A stretch of DNA of 61,081 bases from Nostocaceae cyanobacterium (GCA_030065825.1 JASJCY010000019.1:1-61081); one strand, 5' to 3'. Positions 10,720 through 20,777 are shown, counted from the first letter of the stretch. A program made the numbers and translations. The notes: generated by a model not told the origin, from the sequence alone.

Positions 10720-10974
10720 AGTTACAGTTGCTTGCCAAATGTCATTGATTATGATTTTTCCTATCGTGGTTAAACTTTTGTTCTCGATATCTTCAATGTA
10801 CCGTGTCTTATCGTTTATATGCAGAAAACATGGTGAGAATTTCTAGAAAAGATAACCGTACTCCCACTAGCCTCAAGCTTCCCTAGAGACTGACAATTAA
10901 AAATCTACTAAAATTCATGCCAAATTGGCGACCTAATGGCAGCTTTTTGATGTAGTTTAAATAAAAAGTTCCCA

Positions 10975-11180
10975 GCCACTCGACTTTGTCCATTTTTTAG
11001 GAATGGTAACTAATAAGTCAGCGTTAGCGATAGCTTGCGCTGAAACCTTTGTCGGACTCTAGTTTGAATTTTTGAATGTCACCATCAACCAGTGATACTA
11101 ATAAATATTCTACCAAAAAGCTAGGCTTTTTGCCCTGCATTTAAGAACCAAGTTCTTAATTTTGGATAAAGTCGAGTAGC
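10975..11180. repeat. 206-bp element bounded by an 18-bp imperfect inverted repeat (MITE-like)
   Basis: The left end (10975-10992, GCCACTCGACTTTGTCCA) matches the reverse complement of 11163-11180 at 16 of 18 positions. Internal hairpins include AAAAAGC..GCTTTTT and AAGAAC..GTTCTT. No coding frame is visible. It occupies the centre of the 706-bp gap between DUF1517 and the RTX-type gene; the rest of the gap (10720-10974, 11181-11425) shows no gene. Confidence 0.6.
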
Positions 11181-11425
11181 CAATAACAATTTTCTAAATA
11201 TTAAGTCTACACATTGTTTTTAGTAGCTTTTTAGACTCTTTTGTCTACTTACTCTGAGTCACTGATTGTCTCTCCCTGAGGGTAGCAAGGGGTAGTGCTA
11301 CTAAAAACCTTTGTCAATCTGTAGTCAGATTTTAAGCAAACTCTATCAAAGAGATAAAACAGCGATTTGAGCTTAAAATCGCTAGTTTTTCTCATGGCAA
11401 TTTCACAAAACTACTTTACAATTCC

Positions 11426-12802
11426 ATGACATCAGAGACACTATTTTTACAACCGATTATCCCTAACCCTGGCGATCCTAACTTTGCTAAGGCTACAGGA
11501 AGTGCTACTTTTGAGAACTACAGCCAAACTCCTTCAGGGAGTTTAACTGCTGCTGAAGTAGATGTTTTAGTCAAGGGGGGTGTAGCGAGTGCGATCGCAG
11601 ATGCTCAAGCCACTTTTTTTAATGACCCCACATTTACCTCTTTGTTCACCAGCAGTAGTGGTGTTGGTGAGGAAGGGGTTTTTGAAGTAACATCTAGCAG
11701 TGAAACTCAAGTCATTGCCAGTTTTTCAGTTGCAGCAAAGCAAACCTTTTCTTTTGATTTCTTCGCAAATTTAGGACTGAAAGCCAAAGAAATTGAAGAT
11801 CCTAACCGGGAATATTCTCACGCAGAATCACGAACTGCTTTCCTCATTTTAGATACCTCAGATATCAGTGATGTTACTGTATATGACTATTTTGGTTTCT
11901 TCGGTGATTTAATCTCCTCTAAACAACTAGGAGATGTGGATGTTGGTTCTAGCGACAACATCAAAATGGATTTTCAGGAAACTGCTGATATTGATGGTAA
12001 CAATTACATAGACTCGGTTACGGGTACAGCCACCGGAACTTATCAGCGTACCTTTACTGAAGATACCCGCCTGAGCTTAGTACAAATTAATACTAGTGCC
12101 ATCCATTTGCTGGGAGACACTTTTATCGGCACCCTGGGTAAAGATGTTACCTATGGCAGCATTTGGGACGATAAGCTGTATGGAACCGAATATGCAGACA
12201 AAATTTATGTCAGCACGGGCAACGATATTGTCTCTGGTAGATATGGAGATGATGTCATAGAAGGGGGACGAGGTGACGATCAACTATATGGAGATGGTGG
12301 CAAGGATAAGATCCATGGTGGTTTTGGTGACGACACCATTTATGGAGGAGAGGATGCAGATTATATCCACGGTGGAGATGGTAATGATGTTCTGTATGGT
12401 GGTACAAACAAGGATATTATCAATTGGGGTGATGATGATGATTGGCTAGACGACGATTGGGATGATTGGGGAGACGATGATGACGATAACATCTTAAGGA
12501 TGGGGCGTCGCAATGATGTTATCATAGGGGGTAAAGGTTATGACACCTTTGTTTTGCGACCCCAAGATTTACCACGTGGTGAATATGACGCGATTCAGGA
12601 CTTCACAATCGGTGAGGATAAGGTTGAATTCCGGGGTTGGGGCAATATTAATGCCTCCTACTGGTTTAGTCAGGTAGTTTCTCAAGGGTGGTTTGCTAAT
12701 ACCCAGGAGGGTGCGCTTTTAACTACCAAAACTGGCGGACAAATTCTTTTTGAAGGACTTGATGTCAGCAGTTTCAGCGGTAATGAATTTACCTTCGTTT
12801 AA
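11426..12802 (+). CDS. RTX/hemolysin-type calcium-binding repeat protein
   Basis: The 458-residue acidic protein has an N-terminal region (1-235) of unknown fold that is rich in Ser/Thr/Asp. A block of calcium-binding nonapeptide repeats follows at about 250-370 (GDDVIEGGRGDDQLYG, GFGDDTIYGG, GDGNDVLYGG). Such repeats fold into a Ca2+-loaded beta-roll and are typical of type I-secreted proteins. A very Asp/Trp-rich insertion (about 333-353) interrupts them. The C-terminal ~85 residues resemble the usual RTX C-terminal cap (ILFEGLDVSSF) that carries the type I secretion signal. There is no N-terminal signal peptide, which fits type I export. No ABC exporter is adjacent. An extracellular or sheath-associated role is inferred. 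Confidence 0.88.
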   Translation: MTSETLFLQPIIPNPGDPNFAKATGSATFENYSQTPSGSLTAAEVDVLVKGGVASAIADAQATFFNDPTFTSLFTSSSGVGEEGVFEVTSSSETQVIASFSVAAKQTFSFDFFANLGLKAKEIEDPNREYSHAESRTAFLILDTSDISDVTVYDYFGFFGDLISSKQLGDVDVGSSDNIKMDFQETADIDGNNYIDSVTGTATGTYQRTFTEDTRLSLVQINTSAIHLLGDTFIGTLGKDVTYGSIWDDKLYGTEYADKIYVSTGNDIVSGRYGDDVIEGGRGDDQLYGDGGKDKIHGGFGDDTIYGGEDADYIHGGDGNDVLYGGTNKDIINWGDDDDWLDDDWDDWGDDDDDNILRMGRRNDVIIGGKGYDTFVLRPQDLPRGEYDAIQDFTIGEDKVEFRGWGNINASYWFSQVVSQGWFANTQEGALLTTKTGGQILFEGLDVSSFSGNEFTFV

Positions 12803-12839
12803 GGTAATATCTTTCTTGCACCATTCTCAACAAAATCTG

Positions 12840-12907
12840 AGAAACCGGGTTTATTGCAATTAGCTAAACCTGAAAACTCTGATTTTTCGTTCATAAACCC
12901 GGTTTCT
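12840..12907. repeat. AAACCCGGTTTCT-family inverted repeat
   Basis: AGAAACCGGGTTTA (12840-12853) and its exact complement (12894-12907) bound a 68-bp element just after the RTX-type gene. It belongs to the same family as the arrays at 21431 and 45579-46340. Confidence 0.75.
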
Positions 12908-13016
12908 GACACTGGTTCAAGTCCAGTAGGGTGCGTTACCTTGTCACTAACGCACCCTTGTATGTTACAAGAGGTAGAATCCACAGCTATTCTACAGTCA
13001 GCAGTAATGAGTGAGA

Positions 13017-14450
13017 TTATCCCACCGCTTTCTCGGTAACAACAAGTTCACCACCGGAAACTTCAGGGGACAACCGCTTCACCCCTTGCTTGACAAACCC
13101 TTGGAGAAATGCGATCTGTTGATTTTGTTGGAAGACGGTTTGCAAGACTTGCCGTAATTTCTCCCTATTCAACCCCTTTCCAGAATCTGTGGCTACTTCC
13201 TGGTGTTGGAAATACTCAATTAAACTCAAACCTGCTAACCGGGTAAGATAAGCAGCACTTAATCCTTCTGCAACACCACCAGCCACAAAAGTAACAGCAT
13301 TAGTTTTTAGTACAGCGCTAATTGCCTTGGTGGAAAGTTCTACTAAACCCAGTTTTAGCATCAAACCTCCCATTTCTCCAGCTACGGTTTTACCTTGTTC
13401 CAGGGAGAATTTCTGCTGATAAATACCACCCAAATCCACCACCATTTGGGCATTAATTGCCGCTGTTGCCAATAAATCTAATGCTGGTATGGGGTTAGCA
13501 AAGGCAGCAGTAGCAGCTATCCACTGGTATTGTTCTATTATAGGTTGGGCGCGATCGCGTCTAATACCATTGAGCATATTTTTGGCATCGGCTTTCAACC
13601 CATAGGCTTTTCTCATGGTAGTTGCCCATACCAGTTGTTGTCCTTGGTTTGCCAAAATTTCTCCCAGTTGTAGTGTTAACTGCTGGATATCTGGTGCGGG
13701 TTGTTCCATCCACTCTTGTACGGAACCATCATCGTTGTGCTTGCGAACTTTGATGGGGAGGGGAGACACCGCAGTTGCTACTACATATCCCGGTAGTCGC
13801 TGTTTTAAGGATAACAAGATGCTAGCACGTTCATCTGGTACATACTGGTCTTGTTTATTAAAAACCAGCATTGTGCGTTGATTGGCTGCTTTTAGCTGCT
13901 GTATGGTTTGAAATTCTGTGTCAGTTAAATCGCCATTGGTGAGGAAAAGGACAAAATCCGCAGCATTGGCTTGGGCTAAAGCTTGGGCATCAGATTTTGC
14001 ATCTGCTTGAGTCCATAAAGCTGATGTTTCCTGAAAATGGACTTTTTGCTGCCAATTAGCCTCTAAAACTTGAATTAGGGAAGTTTTACCTACAGATTTC
14101 CCCCCGGTGACAGCTAGATGAATTTCTGTCCTGTCTAATTCTAAGGGCAATTGGGCAAGTTGTTCTCGCAAAGAGGTTACATCTGTTTCTTGTGCCAATT
14201 GGTTAACTACAGTTTCAGCTTTGGCGATCGCATTTTCCACTGTTTGGCGATCCACAGGGATAGTATCTAGGAGTTGGGAGTTGTCTTTGGGACGATTTGA
14301 GGTGAAAAACCACAAACCCCCACCAATAACTAACAAACTCAATAAACTGAATTCTCCCATCTGGTCTAGGGAATCCTGCCAGCTTTGTAGCATCCACAGG
14401 GCAAATGATAGTCCCAATCCGCCAACTAAAATTGGTCGTTGTAGTTTCAC
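13017..14450 (-). CDS. Membrane-associated GTPase of the DUF697 type
   Basis: The 477-residue protein has two N-terminal hydrophobic segments (about residues 8-50), then a GTPase domain with P-loop GGKSVGKTSL (about 117-126) and G4 motif NKQD (about 198-201). A C-terminal half with hydrophobic helices (about 300-400) resembles DUF697. Cyanobacterial relatives are conserved but unassigned; a role in membrane trafficking or stress is speculation. Translation starts at a GTG (14448-14450, reverse strand), and the encoded MKLQRPILVGGLG gives the first membrane helix. The gene is transcribed toward the RTX-type gene (convergent). It has no operon partner: a repeat and the tRNA lie upstream. Confidence 0.85.
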   Translation of the reverse strand: MKLQRPILVGGLGLSFALWMLQSWQDSLDQMGEFSLLSLLVIGGGLWFFTSNRPKDNSQLLDTIPVDRQTVENAIAKAETVVNQLAQETDVTSLREQLAQLPLELDRTEIHLAVTGGKSVGKTSLIQVLEANWQQKVHFQETSALWTQADAKSDAQALAQANAADFVLFLTNGDLTDTEFQTIQQLKAANQRTMLVFNKQDQYVPDERASILLSLKQRLPGYVVATAVSPLPIKVRKHNDDGSVQEWMEQPAPDIQQLTLQLGEILANQGQQLVWATTMRKAYGLKADAKNMLNGIRRDRAQPIIEQYQWIAATAAFANPIPALDLLATAAINAQMVVDLGGIYQQKFSLEQGKTVAGEMGGLMLKLGLVELSTKAISAVLKTNAVTFVAGGVAEGLSAAYLTRLAGLSLIEYFQHQEVATDSGKGLNREKLRQVLQTVFQQNQQIAFLQGFVKQGVKRLSPEVSGGELVVTEKAVG

Positions 14451-14638
14451 AACTATAATTCTCCGCGCTATGAAGGATGGTTTTTACTAAAAGAATAGAT
14501 CAAATTCCTTTTTAGTAAGTCGGTGCTAATATTTCAAATTATGTTAAGAAGTTTAAATGTAGGGTGTCCTGTCGCGTAGCGCAACGCACCATCAACAATT
14601 TAAGGTGTGGTACCCCTGAGAGTACGACACCCTACATC

Positions 14639-14796
14639 TATAGCGGTTTTCAGTTGAGTTCAATACACGAGGGAACCTCACCCCGTCCTTTGGACACCCC
14701 TCTCCTACCCTACGGGAAGCCACTCCGTGTCTATAGTAAGGAGAGGGGAAGGGGGTGAGGTTCATCTGTATTCTATCAAGCGTGAAAAGTGCTATA
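14639..14796. repeat. MITE-like element with TATAGCGGTTTTC ends (copy 1)
   Basis: It begins TATAGCGGTTTTCAGTTGAG and ends ..GTGAAAAGTGCTATA, an imperfect terminal inverted repeat. The interior carries complementary pyrimidine- and purine-rich arms (cctcacccc.. / ..ggggtgagg). The copy at 49229-49357 is the same element inverted. A separate palindrome (gtagggtgtc..gacaccctac, about 14557-14635) lies directly to its left. Confidence 0.75.
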
Positions 14797-14913
14797 TTAC
14801 CAATTACCTATTACCAATTACCAATTACCTATTACCAAATTCCTAGCCCCTTGTGGGAAGTAATAAAACAAAGCCCTGGAACCTTTTGGAGTTACAGGGC
14901 TTTGTTTTAGATT

Positions 14914-14990
<77 letters not shown>

Positions 14991-15039
14991 TCGTTTCTCT
15001 TCTTTTATTAATATAACCATAGATTTAGAAATTTGGCAA

Positions 15040-15993
15040 CTACAAAAGCGATAATTCTCCAATAACCTCTAAACGAGTATATTTACCTACGTCCATAAAC
15101 TTCTCTCCGAGGGCTTCACTGGTGCTGGGAGTAATCCACCCCAACTGTTGCAGAATGTGAATGGCTGCGGCGTATTTTGCCCGTTTTGCCCCATCCATGA
15201 CTTTAATGGCTAATCCCATACCTTCACCGAGTCTACCGATACACTGCACCCCTTCAGCACCGGCTTTACTTACCAACTCTCCTGGGGTTAAAGTCATCAG
15301 TTCCGTATCAAATTCCCCTTCCCCTGCTACCATAGTGGGATGATGGGTCATTGCCCGCACAATACGCTCCATATCTAAATTACTACGGGATGCTAGTTGA
15401 GCGTATAGGGATGCCATTTGAGCAAGTTGCATCAAATATGTGGGTGCGCCACAATCGTCGTGAACGCTGATAAACTCCTCCGATGGCATACGCAGCAATT
15501 CTGCTACTTTACTTAAAATTAGCTGCTGTACGGGGTGCTTGCGCTGTAAATAATTATTTAATGACCAATTACGCTGCTGACAAACCGCTAACATCCCAGC
15601 ATGTTTTCCAGAACAATTGTATTCCAAGGGACTATTTTTTCCTTGGGGTATGGGACACTGGAGTGCAGAAGGGTCAATATCAGCTCGCCAGAGGATATTA
15701 AATGCCTGTCGTACCTGTTCAATGGCACCTTTATGGGAACTGGTAATAATCGCTAAATCGCGATCACTGAGGTTATAGACCTCTAGTGTTCCCGTGCTTG
15801 TGACTGCTAGTGCTTGAAATGGCTTCAGTGCTGAACGTATAAATGTTGCTGTTTCCGCGTTACCAGCTACTGACAACACTCTTCCTCGTTCGTCACAAAC
15901 CACAGCTTGGACTGTATGCCTTGATTCAATAATACCTTCCCGCAGTAACCTAACTTCTAGGGCAGCGGCTTGAGTTCGTTTTCCCATTGTCAT
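15040..15993 (-). CDS. L-asparaginase II family protein (PF06089 type)
   Basis: Predicted to hydrolyse L-asparagine to aspartate and ammonia. The 317-residue length and the motifs RSALKPFQ (near residue 53), SSHKG, NCSGKHAGM and HDDCGAPTY match the Rhizobium-etli-type asparaginase II family. That family is unrelated to the E. coli AnsA/AnsB fold. No signal peptide is seen, so it is likely cytoplasmic. The gene follows CGLD27 on the same strand with a 173-bp gap; the initiator tRNA lies just downstream. The ATG at 15993 is chosen. Another possible start is two codons in (MGKRTQ), which changes little. Confidence 0.92.
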   Translation of the reverse strand: MTMGKRTQAAALEVRLLREGIIESRHTVQAVVCDERGRVLSVAGNAETATFIRSALKPFQALAVTSTGTLEVYNLSDRDLAIITSSHKGAIEQVRQAFNILWRADIDPSALQCPIPQGKNSPLEYNCSGKHAGMLAVCQQRNWSLNNYLQRKHPVQQLILSKVAELLRMPSEEFISVHDDCGAPTYLMQLAQMASLYAQLASRSNLDMERIVRAMTHHPTMVAGEGEFDTELMTLTPGELVSKAGAEGVQCIGRLGEGMGLAIKVMDGAKRAKYAAAIHILQQLGWITPSTSEALGEKFMDVGKYTRLEVIGELSLL

Positions 15994-16166
15994 GGGTGAA
16001 ATTTTACCATTATTTATGAGTTTTGATTATAAGTTCGTTTTATTACTAATAATTTTTAGCCCAGAACTGTTGTGCTTGAGCTTCAATTATGCGTTTTTGT
16101 GCGAACTCTATACTAGTCTTGACATTGGCAGTTCGCTAGTTATTCACCCTAGAACTGATTATATGT

Positions 16167-16667
16167 TTAGACTAAGTGCCAAACTATCGTACCAGCAACT
16201 AATAACCCAGCCAAGCCAGCGAAGGAAATTTGTAACCTTTTGATAATTGGTTGGATTTGGTAGGTGACAATTAAGCGATCGCGTGCTAGCAATTGTTCTG
16301 GTTTTGTCCAAGTTTGACCATCGTACCAGCCGGACTCTTCGTAGAAGATTACCGGACTCGATAGGCGATCGCGTATATAATTCCAGCCCAAATATAGCCG
16401 CAGTAGCACCAGTAGGACTCCCAAACTTGCTCCTGCTAAACTACAAAGGATAAAATGAGCTATCTGCTTTTGGGGAGGGAAACTGGCTGCTGCCACTGGT
16501 GCTGCTATAATCCAAGATAAACCAACAATCCAAGCTATTGTGGTGAGATACCTACGCCATGGTAAGGTGCAGTCTCGAAATAGCCACGAAGATTTTAATT
16601 CTTCATACTCATTTAAGGGTTGTTGTTCTGCGGGAACTGGGCAATTGGAGACTGAGGATTCGATCAT
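16167..16667 (-). CDS. CGLD27 family membrane protein (DUF1230)
   Basis: The 166-residue protein has the family signature PVPAEQQPLNEYEELK near the N-terminus, two central hydrophobic segments (about residues 38-60 and 70-95) and a C-terminal membrane helix (about 145-164). The family is conserved in the green lineage and diatoms as well as cyanobacteria. The plant member has been linked to chloroplast function, but the biochemical role is unknown. The ATG at 16667 starts MIESSVSNC and lies 5 bp after the rsfS stop. An upstream ATG at 16703 would overlap rsfS by 31 bp and add 12 non-conserved residues, so the downstream start is preferred. Coupling to rsfS implies one transcript. Confidence 0.88.
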   Translation of the reverse strand: MIESSVSNCPVPAEQQPLNEYEELKSSWLFRDCTLPWRRYLTTIAWIVGLSWIIAAPVAAASFPPQKQIAHFILCSLAGASLGVLLVLLRLYLGWNYIRDRLSSPVIFYEESGWYDGQTWTKPEQLLARDRLIVTYQIQPIIKRLQISFAGLAGLLVAGTIVWHLV

Positions 16668-16672
16668 GTTGG

Positions 16673-17107
16673 TTAACTCCCACCTGTATCGGATGTTTCC
16701 CACTCTATATGTTCAGCATGACCCCAAAAAGCTTCTAAATTATAAAATTCCCTTTCTCTGGGTGTCATAATGTGAACGATTACATCCCCGTAATCTTCTA
16801 CTATCCAAGTTCCTTCAGCTTTTCCTTCTGTACGTAAGGGAAAGCGTTGACAATCGGTTTTGGCTTTATCTTCGATTGCATCCGCGATCGCCTTTACCTG
16901 TACCCGCGAATAGCCAGTGGCAATCACAAAGTAATCTGCCAGGTAAGATACATCTGCTACCTTTAATAATAGAATATCACCTGCTTTGCGATCGGATGCG
17001 GCAGCGGCAATAGTTAAAGATAATTTTTCACTGTTTTCATCAGTATTAACCGCATTTGCTAGTGGGACAGATTCTAATTGGAAATTTCCTTGGAAGTAAT
17101 CAGACAT
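16673..17107 (-). CDS. rsfS: Ribosome silencing factor RsfS (Iojap/DUF143)
   Basis: RsfS binds ribosomal protein uL14 on the large subunit and blocks joining with the small subunit when nutrients are scarce. The 144-residue protein shows the family core: [51 protein letters not shown] and [11 protein letters not shown]. The ~28 N-terminal residues are a variable extension. A GAGG Shine-Dalgarno lies 5 bases before the ATG. Gene order yqeK-rsfS is widespread in bacteria and is kept here, though 435 bp of repeat-like DNA separates the two. CGLD27 follows 5 bp downstream. Confidence 0.95.
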   Translation of the reverse strand: MSDYFQGNFQLESVPLANAVNTDENSEKLSLTIAAAASDRKAGDILLLKVADVSYLADYFVIATGYSRVQVKAIADAIEDKAKTDCQRFPLRTEGKAEGTWIVEDYGDVIVHIMTPREREFYNLEAFWGHAEHIEWETSDTGGS

Positions 17108-17542
17108 TAAACCTCAGTTACTGGTTGTTTGTATTAACTATGTTTTCTACTATTGTAAATTGGTGCATCTTTATTCTTTGAATAGTAACAAATAAACTTA
17201 TGTTTATGGAGTTGACTAAAAAAGGATAAGGTTAAAATAACAAGAGGATTTATCCGTGGGTTGAATTGCTTAAGTAGGTGGGTACAAATAAAGCGAACGC
17301 TTTTAGGGTGGTCATTTGTCGTTTGTCATACCCTGCGGGTATGCCGTAAGGCATTGTCGTAGACTAGCCGCTAACGCGTCTATGTCATTGGTAAAGGTTT
17401 GAGGATTATTTACGTTTCGTAATATAGTTGTGTTTATTTCCACCTACTTGCTTACACATTTAATTTGTGAGTATGCACAAAAGGGGAGAAAGTTATTTTC
17501 GTGAACTAGACAATATGGGAATTTTGATTTATTCTTCATCCT
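17108..17542. other. Intergenic region between yqeK and rsfS
   Basis: 435 bp without a gene. It contains short palindromes (ATACCCTGCGGGTAT near 17329, tgccgtaaggca just after it, agacgcgttagcggctagtct as its complement near 17360) and repeats of GTCATTTGTC. It probably includes the rsfS promoter, but no box is clear. Confidence 0.4.
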
Positions 17543-18172
17543 TTAAGTGACTGAATTAGAGGCTGGGATTGCTTTTGATTTTTGCAAGAACCAATTGCGG
17601 GTAGCGATGGTGCGGGGATGAATCATACAATTATTGTCTACCAAGAATTTTAGGGAATAGTCGCACACTTGCCATACAGCCTTTTGCAAATTTTCACGAC
17701 TGATTTGTCGTAATGTTTGTAATTGAGCCGTATTGCCCCTACCTGGTTCTAAACTATCTGCTATAAATACAATACAGCACAATGGACTCATGCCCGGTCT
17801 ACCTAAAGTGTGATTGGCGATCGCTTGTAATACTTCTTCATCTTTGATGCCAAATTTGTCTCTAGCGATAATTGCACTCACGTCAGCGTGTAACAGATGG
17901 GGAGTGGTTGACATCACTTCATCTATTTCTAACCCATCTGCCATTGCCATGTGTAAGAGTTTTTGCGGCTGAAAATACTTAGCCAAATCATGCATTAAAG
18001 CTGCTTGTGCTGCTTTTTGACGTTCTAAGCCATAAAATAAAGCCAGATCGATTGCCATCTGTTCAACTCTGAGAATATGGTTAATTCTAGGGGTTGTGAC
18101 ATTTTCTGCTAACCAGGCTAGAACTTGTTCGCGCATAATCGCAATAGATTCAAATTGAAGTTTGTTTGCCAT
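17543..18172 (-). CDS. yqeK: HD-domain phosphohydrolase YqeK (symmetrical Ap4A hydrolase family)
   Basis: The 209-residue HD-superfamily protein has early NHILRVEQMA, metal-binding ALMHDLAKY, the downstream HADVSA and IANHTLGRPGM, and FIADSLEPGR. These are the YqeK signature segments. Characterised bacterial YqeK enzymes split diadenosine tetraphosphate into two ADP using di-iron or other metals. Family members are usually ~185-200 residues, so this one is full length. It lies upstream of rsfS on the same strand. The C-terminal ~20 residues are non-conserved. Confidence 0.9.
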   Translation of the reverse strand: MANKLQFESIAIMREQVLAWLAENVTTPRINHILRVEQMAIDLALFYGLERQKAAQAALMHDLAKYFQPQKLLHMAMADGLEIDEVMSTTPHLLHADVSAIIARDKFGIKDEEVLQAIANHTLGRPGMSPLCCIVFIADSLEPGRGNTAQLQTLRQISRENLQKAVWQVCDYSLKFLVDNNCMIHPRTIATRNWFLQKSKAIPASNSVT

Positions 18173-18249
18173 TTAGGAGAGAGTACCCTTCAACTCCTAA
18201 TCGTATTTTAGCGGATAGTCTTGGTACCTCCTCCCGAAACAGTCTTAAT

Positions 18250-18290
18250 AGGGAATAGGGAATAGGGAATAGGGAATAGGGAATAGGGAG
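18250..18290. repeat. GGGAATA heptanucleotide repeat (STRR-type)
   Basis: At least five exact tandem GGGAATA units lie in the 302-bp divergent gap between yqeK and the FAD enzyme. The rest of the gap (to 18474) shows no other gene. Confidence 0.85.
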
Positions 18291-18474
18291 GTTTAATAAT
18301 GGGTGAATGGGTGACTTCCTCCTTATGGGGTATCACACATCTTGGATCTGGGCTAAAAAGCGAGGCAGCGCGTTGCTTTGACTAGAGATTCCGCATTTAT
18401 TTGTCAAAAAAAAGTTGCGGCAATATTGAGGAAATGGTAGCGTCAGAGACTGTTATTGGAGATGAACGGAATTT

Positions 18475-20496
18475 GTGAAAATGAAGCGTTCGCTATCATT
18501 TGTTACTTTTTGCTCAACATTGATCTCATGGTTTGCATCCTACTCTGTAATTGCTGCACCACCTAGAAACCCTGACAAAACAGTAAATTGTGATGTCTTG
18601 GTTGTGGGTGGGGGACTATCTGGAGTTGCTACGGCATACGAAGCTTTACTTGCTGGTGGTAGAGTTTGTATTACGGAAATTACTGATTGGTTGGGAGGAC
18701 AAATTTCTGCTCAAGGAACTTCTGCTTTAGATGAACGACCGACTCAGCGTCGCAAGTTATACTATTCTCGCGGCTACCTGGAATTAAGAAGGCGCATCAA
18801 ACGGAAGTATAGAGAACTGAACCCCGGTGATTGCTGGGTAAGTGAGTCTTGTTTTTTACCTGTTGATGGGCATAAAATCTTGAGGAAGATGCTCAAAAGT
18901 GCCGCTAAGAAAGGTAAAGGCAAGTTGCAATGGTTCCCGAATACGGTAATTAAAGAGTTAGATATTAGTAGCGATGGCAAAATTATTAATAGTGCGATCG
19001 CTATTCAACACCAACCAGCAAAAGGTGCAGCTAAACTCAATACTTTCCGCTTATCTCAAAGCATTGAAGATGCTTACAGTTACGAAAATTCCTCACGTTT
19101 TAACAAAACTATTATCCGCTTTGTTTCCCAGGGAAACAATAAAGGTAATGCTCCCAACTGGTATGTTGTAGACACCAGCGAAACAGGAGAAATTATCGGC
19201 TTGGCTGATGTCCCCTATCGTTTGGGTATTGATGGACGTTCTTACTTAGAACCTTCTTCTTCTAGTAGTCAAAATGACCCTTACTGTACCCAAGGTTTTA
19301 CTTATACTTTTGCTATGGAGGCAACTAAGGAACGCCAAAGCCACAAAGAACCGCCATATTATCAGCGGTACTCTCCATATTTTAGCTACGAACTCAAGCG
19401 CTTGGCAAGTTTTCCTTTGGTGTTCACCTACCGTCGCATTTGGAGTCCCCGTAAAGGGAAACGGATGAAATTTGGCGGGATTAATTTTACTTCTCCCACC
19501 CCAGGGGATATTTCGATGCAAAACTGGACTTGGGGTAATGACTATCGTCCGGGAAACCCCCAAGATAACCTAATTTACACTCGCCAGCAACTGCAAGCTA
19601 GCGGACAATTACAACCAGGTGGTTGGATGGGGGGACTGCGCACAGAAACCCTACGTAAAGGTGAGGAAAATGCCCTTAGTTATTTTTACTGGCTGGTAGC
19701 TGGAACAACAGATTCCCAATTGGGAGATGGTGTCAAGGAAGTCCACCCCAATCACCGTTTTCTCTCAGGGTTCGATTCTCCCATGGGTACGGCACATGGC
19801 TTGTCTAAATATCCTTATATGCGGGAAGGAAGACGAATTATTGGACGTCCTAGTTGGGGACAGCCCGGAGGCTTTACAATTTGGGAAATCGATATTTCTC
19901 GTCGCAACTACGATGATGAATATTACCGCAATACCCTGCCCGAAAGGGAGTATCGCCGGTTAAAAGGGGCACTGGCAGGATTAGAAGCAGTATCGGTAAT
20001 TTCGGGTGATAAATCCCCAGAAGATACGGCAAGACGTACTCGTTCTACTATTTTTCCTGATGCTGTTGGTATCGGTCACTACGCCATTGACTTCCATCCT
20101 TGTATGACTAACAGTCCCCCAGAAGCACCAGGTAACACTGAACGGGAAGGAGAAAGACGGGGTGCGGGACAAGCTTATCCCTTCCAAATTGCCCTTAGAG
20201 CCATGATTCCCCAGAAAATAGATAATCTATTGGTAGGGGGTAAAAGCATCGCCACTAGCCACATTGCAGCTGCCGCATATCGCGTACATTCTTTTGAATG
20301 GTCTGCTGGTGCTGCTGCGGGAACCACAGCAATGTTTGCCCTTGATAATAATATTGCTCCTTACCAACTGGTGGATGAATTGCCTAAAATTGAACCCCAG
20401 TTGATTGCCCTACAGCGTTTGTTAGATAAAAATAACAATCCTACTGCTTTCCCTGATACATCCATTTTCAACGAAAAATGGGATGATTGGCGTTGA
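18475..20496 (+). CDS. Exported FAD-dependent oxidoreductase
   Basis: The 673-residue protein has a signal peptide (residues 1-27, ending SVIAAPP). A Rossmann FAD-binding motif follows immediately: VLVVGGGLSGVATAYEAL (about 40-57), then TDWLGGQISAQGTSALDE. The C-terminal part contains PQKIDNLLVGGKSIATSHIA, the second flavin-contact region of the FAD-dependent oxidoreductase superfamily. This matches the large 'FAD-dependent oxidoreductase' family of secreted proteins with WLGGQ motifs; the substrate is unknown. GTG at 18475 is the first start. An ATG two codons later (18481) gives an equivalent signal peptide. The gene is monocistronic. Confidence 0.88.
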   Translation: MKMKRSLSFVTFCSTLISWFASYSVIAAPPRNPDKTVNCDVLVVGGGLSGVATAYEALLAGGRVCITEITDWLGGQISAQGTSALDERPTQRRKLYYSRGYLELRRRIKRKYRELNPGDCWVSESCFLPVDGHKILRKMLKSAAKKGKGKLQWFPNTVIKELDISSDGKIINSAIAIQHQPAKGAAKLNTFRLSQSIEDAYSYENSSRFNKTIIRFVSQGNNKGNAPNWYVVDTSETGEIIGLADVPYRLGIDGRSYLEPSSSSSQNDPYCTQGFTYTFAMEATKERQSHKEPPYYQRYSPYFSYELKRLASFPLVFTYRRIWSPRKGKRMKFGGINFTSPTPGDISMQNWTWGNDYRPGNPQDNLIYTRQQLQASGQLQPGGWMGGLRTETLRKGEENALSYFYWLVAGTTDSQLGDGVKEVHPNHRFLSGFDSPMGTAHGLSKYPYMREGRRIIGRPSWGQPGGFTIWEIDISRRNYDDEYYRNTLPEREYRRLKGALAGLEAVSVISGDKSPEDTARRTRSTIFPDAVGIGHYAIDFHPCMTNSPPEAPGNTEREGERRGAGQAYPFQIALRAMIPQKIDNLLVGGKSIATSHIAAAAYRVHSFEWSAGAAAGTTAMFALDNNIAPYQLVDELPKIEPQLIALQRLLDKNNNPTAFPDTSIFNEKWDDWR

Positions 20497-20777
20497 TTTA
20501 CAAGCCCCTTCGGGACGGGAGGAGGCAAGAGGGAACTCTTAACAGACAAAATTCCTTGTATGTCGTAGAAGGTTGAAACCCCACCCCTTGTGGGTGGCTT
20601 ATTTTTCTGTTGCCTGTTGCCCATTCCCTGTTCCCTTTCACAGCCATTTTCAGGCAAATAGACCATAGAGACGTAAAATTTTACGTCTCTACAAGGGTTT
20701 AGATTTGTGACATCCTCCCCACCGCAAGGTGGATGGGGAATTGTGCAAAGCAGGGTAAGAAACTCGGTTTTTGGGAA

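Noticed and set aside
16668-16703. Upstream start for CGLD27 overlapping rsfS
   Set aside because: Adds 12 non-conserved residues; the ATG at 16667 gives tight 5-bp spacing to rsfS.
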